A stretch of DNA of 64,000 nt from Bigelowiella natans CCMP2755. Lineage: Eukaryota > Cercozoa > Chlorarachniophyceae. The position numbers and the translations under genes were made by a program. The stretch lies in the NCBI GenBank assembly GCA_000320545.1, contig ADNK01000985.1:24618-88617 (forward strand), given 5' to 3'. The notes under the pieces were generated by a model, which was not told the DNA's origin, did no database searches, and worked only from the letters and a program-made list of their open reading frames with translations. The stretch's first letter is position 1. Every line of letters begins with the position of its first letter. Below are positions 62,178 through 64,000 of this stretch, piece by piece.

Positions 62178-64000
62178 AGTCTCCTTCCCTCATTCCAACT
62201 ACTTGGAATCGTAGATGAGATAATAGGGGAAAATTCGAATCCCATCATGCAGGAGAGCATGCAAAATCGGCAGTCTTGTATATTATGTCTAGATGTGCTC
62301 CCGACAAGCGATGAAATCTCTATCGACGTATACCTTTTCGTGAGCTATACGTTATATGGACGTATTTTAGTCTAAATATACGGGATATGTATGGGACCAT
62401 TGGCTCGCTGCATGCATGTGTCAACCAAGGCTAAATTTTAAATGCAGGAATAGATCAGACAAGGAGTATGCGCACATGCGACAGCTGCTGGGGGCAGGTA
62501 TTGCCGTGTATAGACACGCTGACAGCATGATGAATCTTTGTCATATCTTATTCGCGCGTTTGTGTTCACTGCTAGACTGTCGTGCGAAGCCACAGGCGTG
62601 GCTAGCTAGCTAGTTGCATTGTCCATGCATGTGAAGTACGTCGTAGCAACAGAATTGTGTGCAAGGCCGGTCGGGTGTAATGAAATGATTGCGCAAAGCG
62701 AAGGCGTCAGCGCTAAGATTGCATTTGTTTGTTTCGGTGAGCATTACGTGATCTGTGTTGTTGCGAATGTGGCAGCATGGTTGTTGCGCCTGCGACAGGA
62801 TTGTACATGTACCTTAACTTACAACAACGCAGCGGACGTATTCCGATCATTCCCAAAAAAGCGAGTAGTTGTTTATAGTTTACTCTCCTATATATGTGGA
62901 CTATGTAGTCCCTATACTCCGCTGTTTGCATCATGCACGTCGAAGGGGTGCTGCGTACAGCGTTGCGAGCTGAATGTGGGTAGTTAGCAGCATACACATG
63001 CATTAGCGCTGTATGTAGCCGCTGCGTTGCACAGCTGCATTAGGATGACCATTGAACAATTTTGATTGATTGATTACATCCGTCTTACATGTGCATTCAT
63101 GCAACCGGATAATTCGTGCTCGTTAAAGTCACCGTGCATGAAAATAACTACCTCAATTGTCATGCTCGATTGTAAAGCAGCTCACGACTTGCAATCGAAA
63201 TGCTACGCTTGTAAGTCATGACTCACATTTGACACGACTTCATGAACTAGACGATGTTGTGTTATGTAGTGGCCGAATAAATTACGATCCGACGCTCCCT
63301 GTCTCTTAAATCTTGATTACTTCTCCCGTGTAAGGCTCTCGCTCGACCCTGTTTCAGGGAATAGAATTTGTAATCATCATCACATGTTAGGCCGAAGAGT
63401 GCAACGATGAGCAACAGCTAGCTAGCATTACTTGTATTGCTTTGGGTCCTTGCTCTTCTCGCGGGAAAACTGATCTGCATATCTGATTTGCAGTGCCACC
63501 AAAAGAGGAATTAAGAACGACGCTCACAACAGAGGTGGGGGATCTTGCCGTTATTTTTGTTAGCATGAATATTTTGTGGCTGTCGTTTCGATGAAGCGCA
63601 CAATAGACTACCCGAGTCCAAACGGCTGACGGGGAACGATGCGGCCCCATCCATTCTCAGTGGCGAGCTTTTCAGGTTGTTATCCATTCATAAACATCAA
63701 TAAGTCGCGTGGGGAGGGGAGGGGTGGTGGCAAGGTAATATGGCAGAGATTTATATTGGATATGGAGAATGAAAGCAAACAGTGGTGGTGGTGAGGGAGG
63801 AGGAGGAGGAGGAGAGAGCAGGTACGGCAACAGGACTAGGAGGGATAGCAGTATGCATATCATCTAGACGTGAAGCAATCACATACACAGTAGTAAGATG
63901 TAGCAGGTGCAGCAGCAGCATAGAAAACGCAGAGCTTGATGAACATAAAGCTCACACATGCAGACAATCACTACCTTTCCATCCTCCCACACAACTCGGC
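62178..64000. other. 3' flank without a supportable gene
   Basis: The 1.8 kb after the 988-aa gene holds no recognised gene. It has CTAGCTAGCTAG (62600-62612) and GCATGCATG words like the other intergenic regions, and a GGT/GGA-rich stretch at 63711-63820. Open frames such as 62619-62987 (+) and 63387-63650 (-) have no family resemblance. A partial exon of a next gene may begin in the last 500 bases. Confidence 0.35.

Overview
The window is nuclear DNA from an intron-rich eukaryote. Every recognisable gene except one is split by GT-AG introns, mostly 50-250 bases long. Microsatellites ((TA)n, (TG/CA)n, (CT/GA)n and many triplet repeats) occur every few hundred bases, mainly inside introns. 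A bile-acid:Na+-symporter-type protein of plastid type with a hydrophobic signal-like leader, a mitochondrial aspartate aminotransferase, a lipid desaturase of the Kua/TMEM189/FAD4 family and a tubulin-glutamylase/ligase point to a flagellated alga, probably one with a secondary plastid. The exact lineage cannot be read from the sequence. There is no prokaryotic operon, CRISPR array, rRNA or recognisable tRNA.

Layout. (1) 449-17177 (+): one very large kinesin-3-like gene coding for motor, FHA, SH3-like, coiled-coil, PDZ-like, ankyrin, KIF1/KIF13-like beta segments and a C-terminal PH domain. (2) About 19.4-30.7 kb (-): a divergent TFIIIC largest subunit (B-block binding, GTF3C1-like), much expanded with low-complexity inserts. 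(3) 32354-40638 (-): a PRMT5-like arginine methyltransferase with an N-terminal Tudor-like region. (4) 41086-42701 (+): BASS-family transporter. (5) 43463-45271 (-): single-exon fusion of a DOMON domain to a membrane lipid desaturase. (6) 46926-52170 (-): tubulin-tyrosine-ligase-like (TTLL) enzyme. (7) 52932-55803 (+): mitochondrial aspartate aminotransferase, 11 exons, 429 aa. (8) 56398-58155 (-): Golgi-type carbohydrate sulfotransferase, 4 exons, 429 aa. (9) 58732-62177 (+): a 988-aa multipass membrane protein of no family I recognise. The final 1.8 kb has no supportable gene.

The genes are unrelated housekeeping or cytoskeletal functions, as expected of a eukaryotic chromosome. The kinesin and TTLL both act on microtubules, TFIIIC and the PRMT act in the nucleus, and the transporter and possibly the desaturase concern plastid or membrane metabolism. 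Three gene pairs are divergent with 450-760 bp between starts (PRMT/BASS, TTLL/AAT, sulfotransferase/988-aa protein).

The most interesting objects are the multi-adaptor kinesin-3, the DOMON-desaturase fusion, the Tudor-like/PRMT fusion, the unknown membrane protein, and the repeated placement of triplet microsatellites exactly at splice donors and polypyrimidine tracts. Exon models were read by eye. For the AAT, sulfotransferase, BASS and 988-aa genes all exon phases close. For the kinesin, TFIIIC and PRMT genes some exons remain uncertain.
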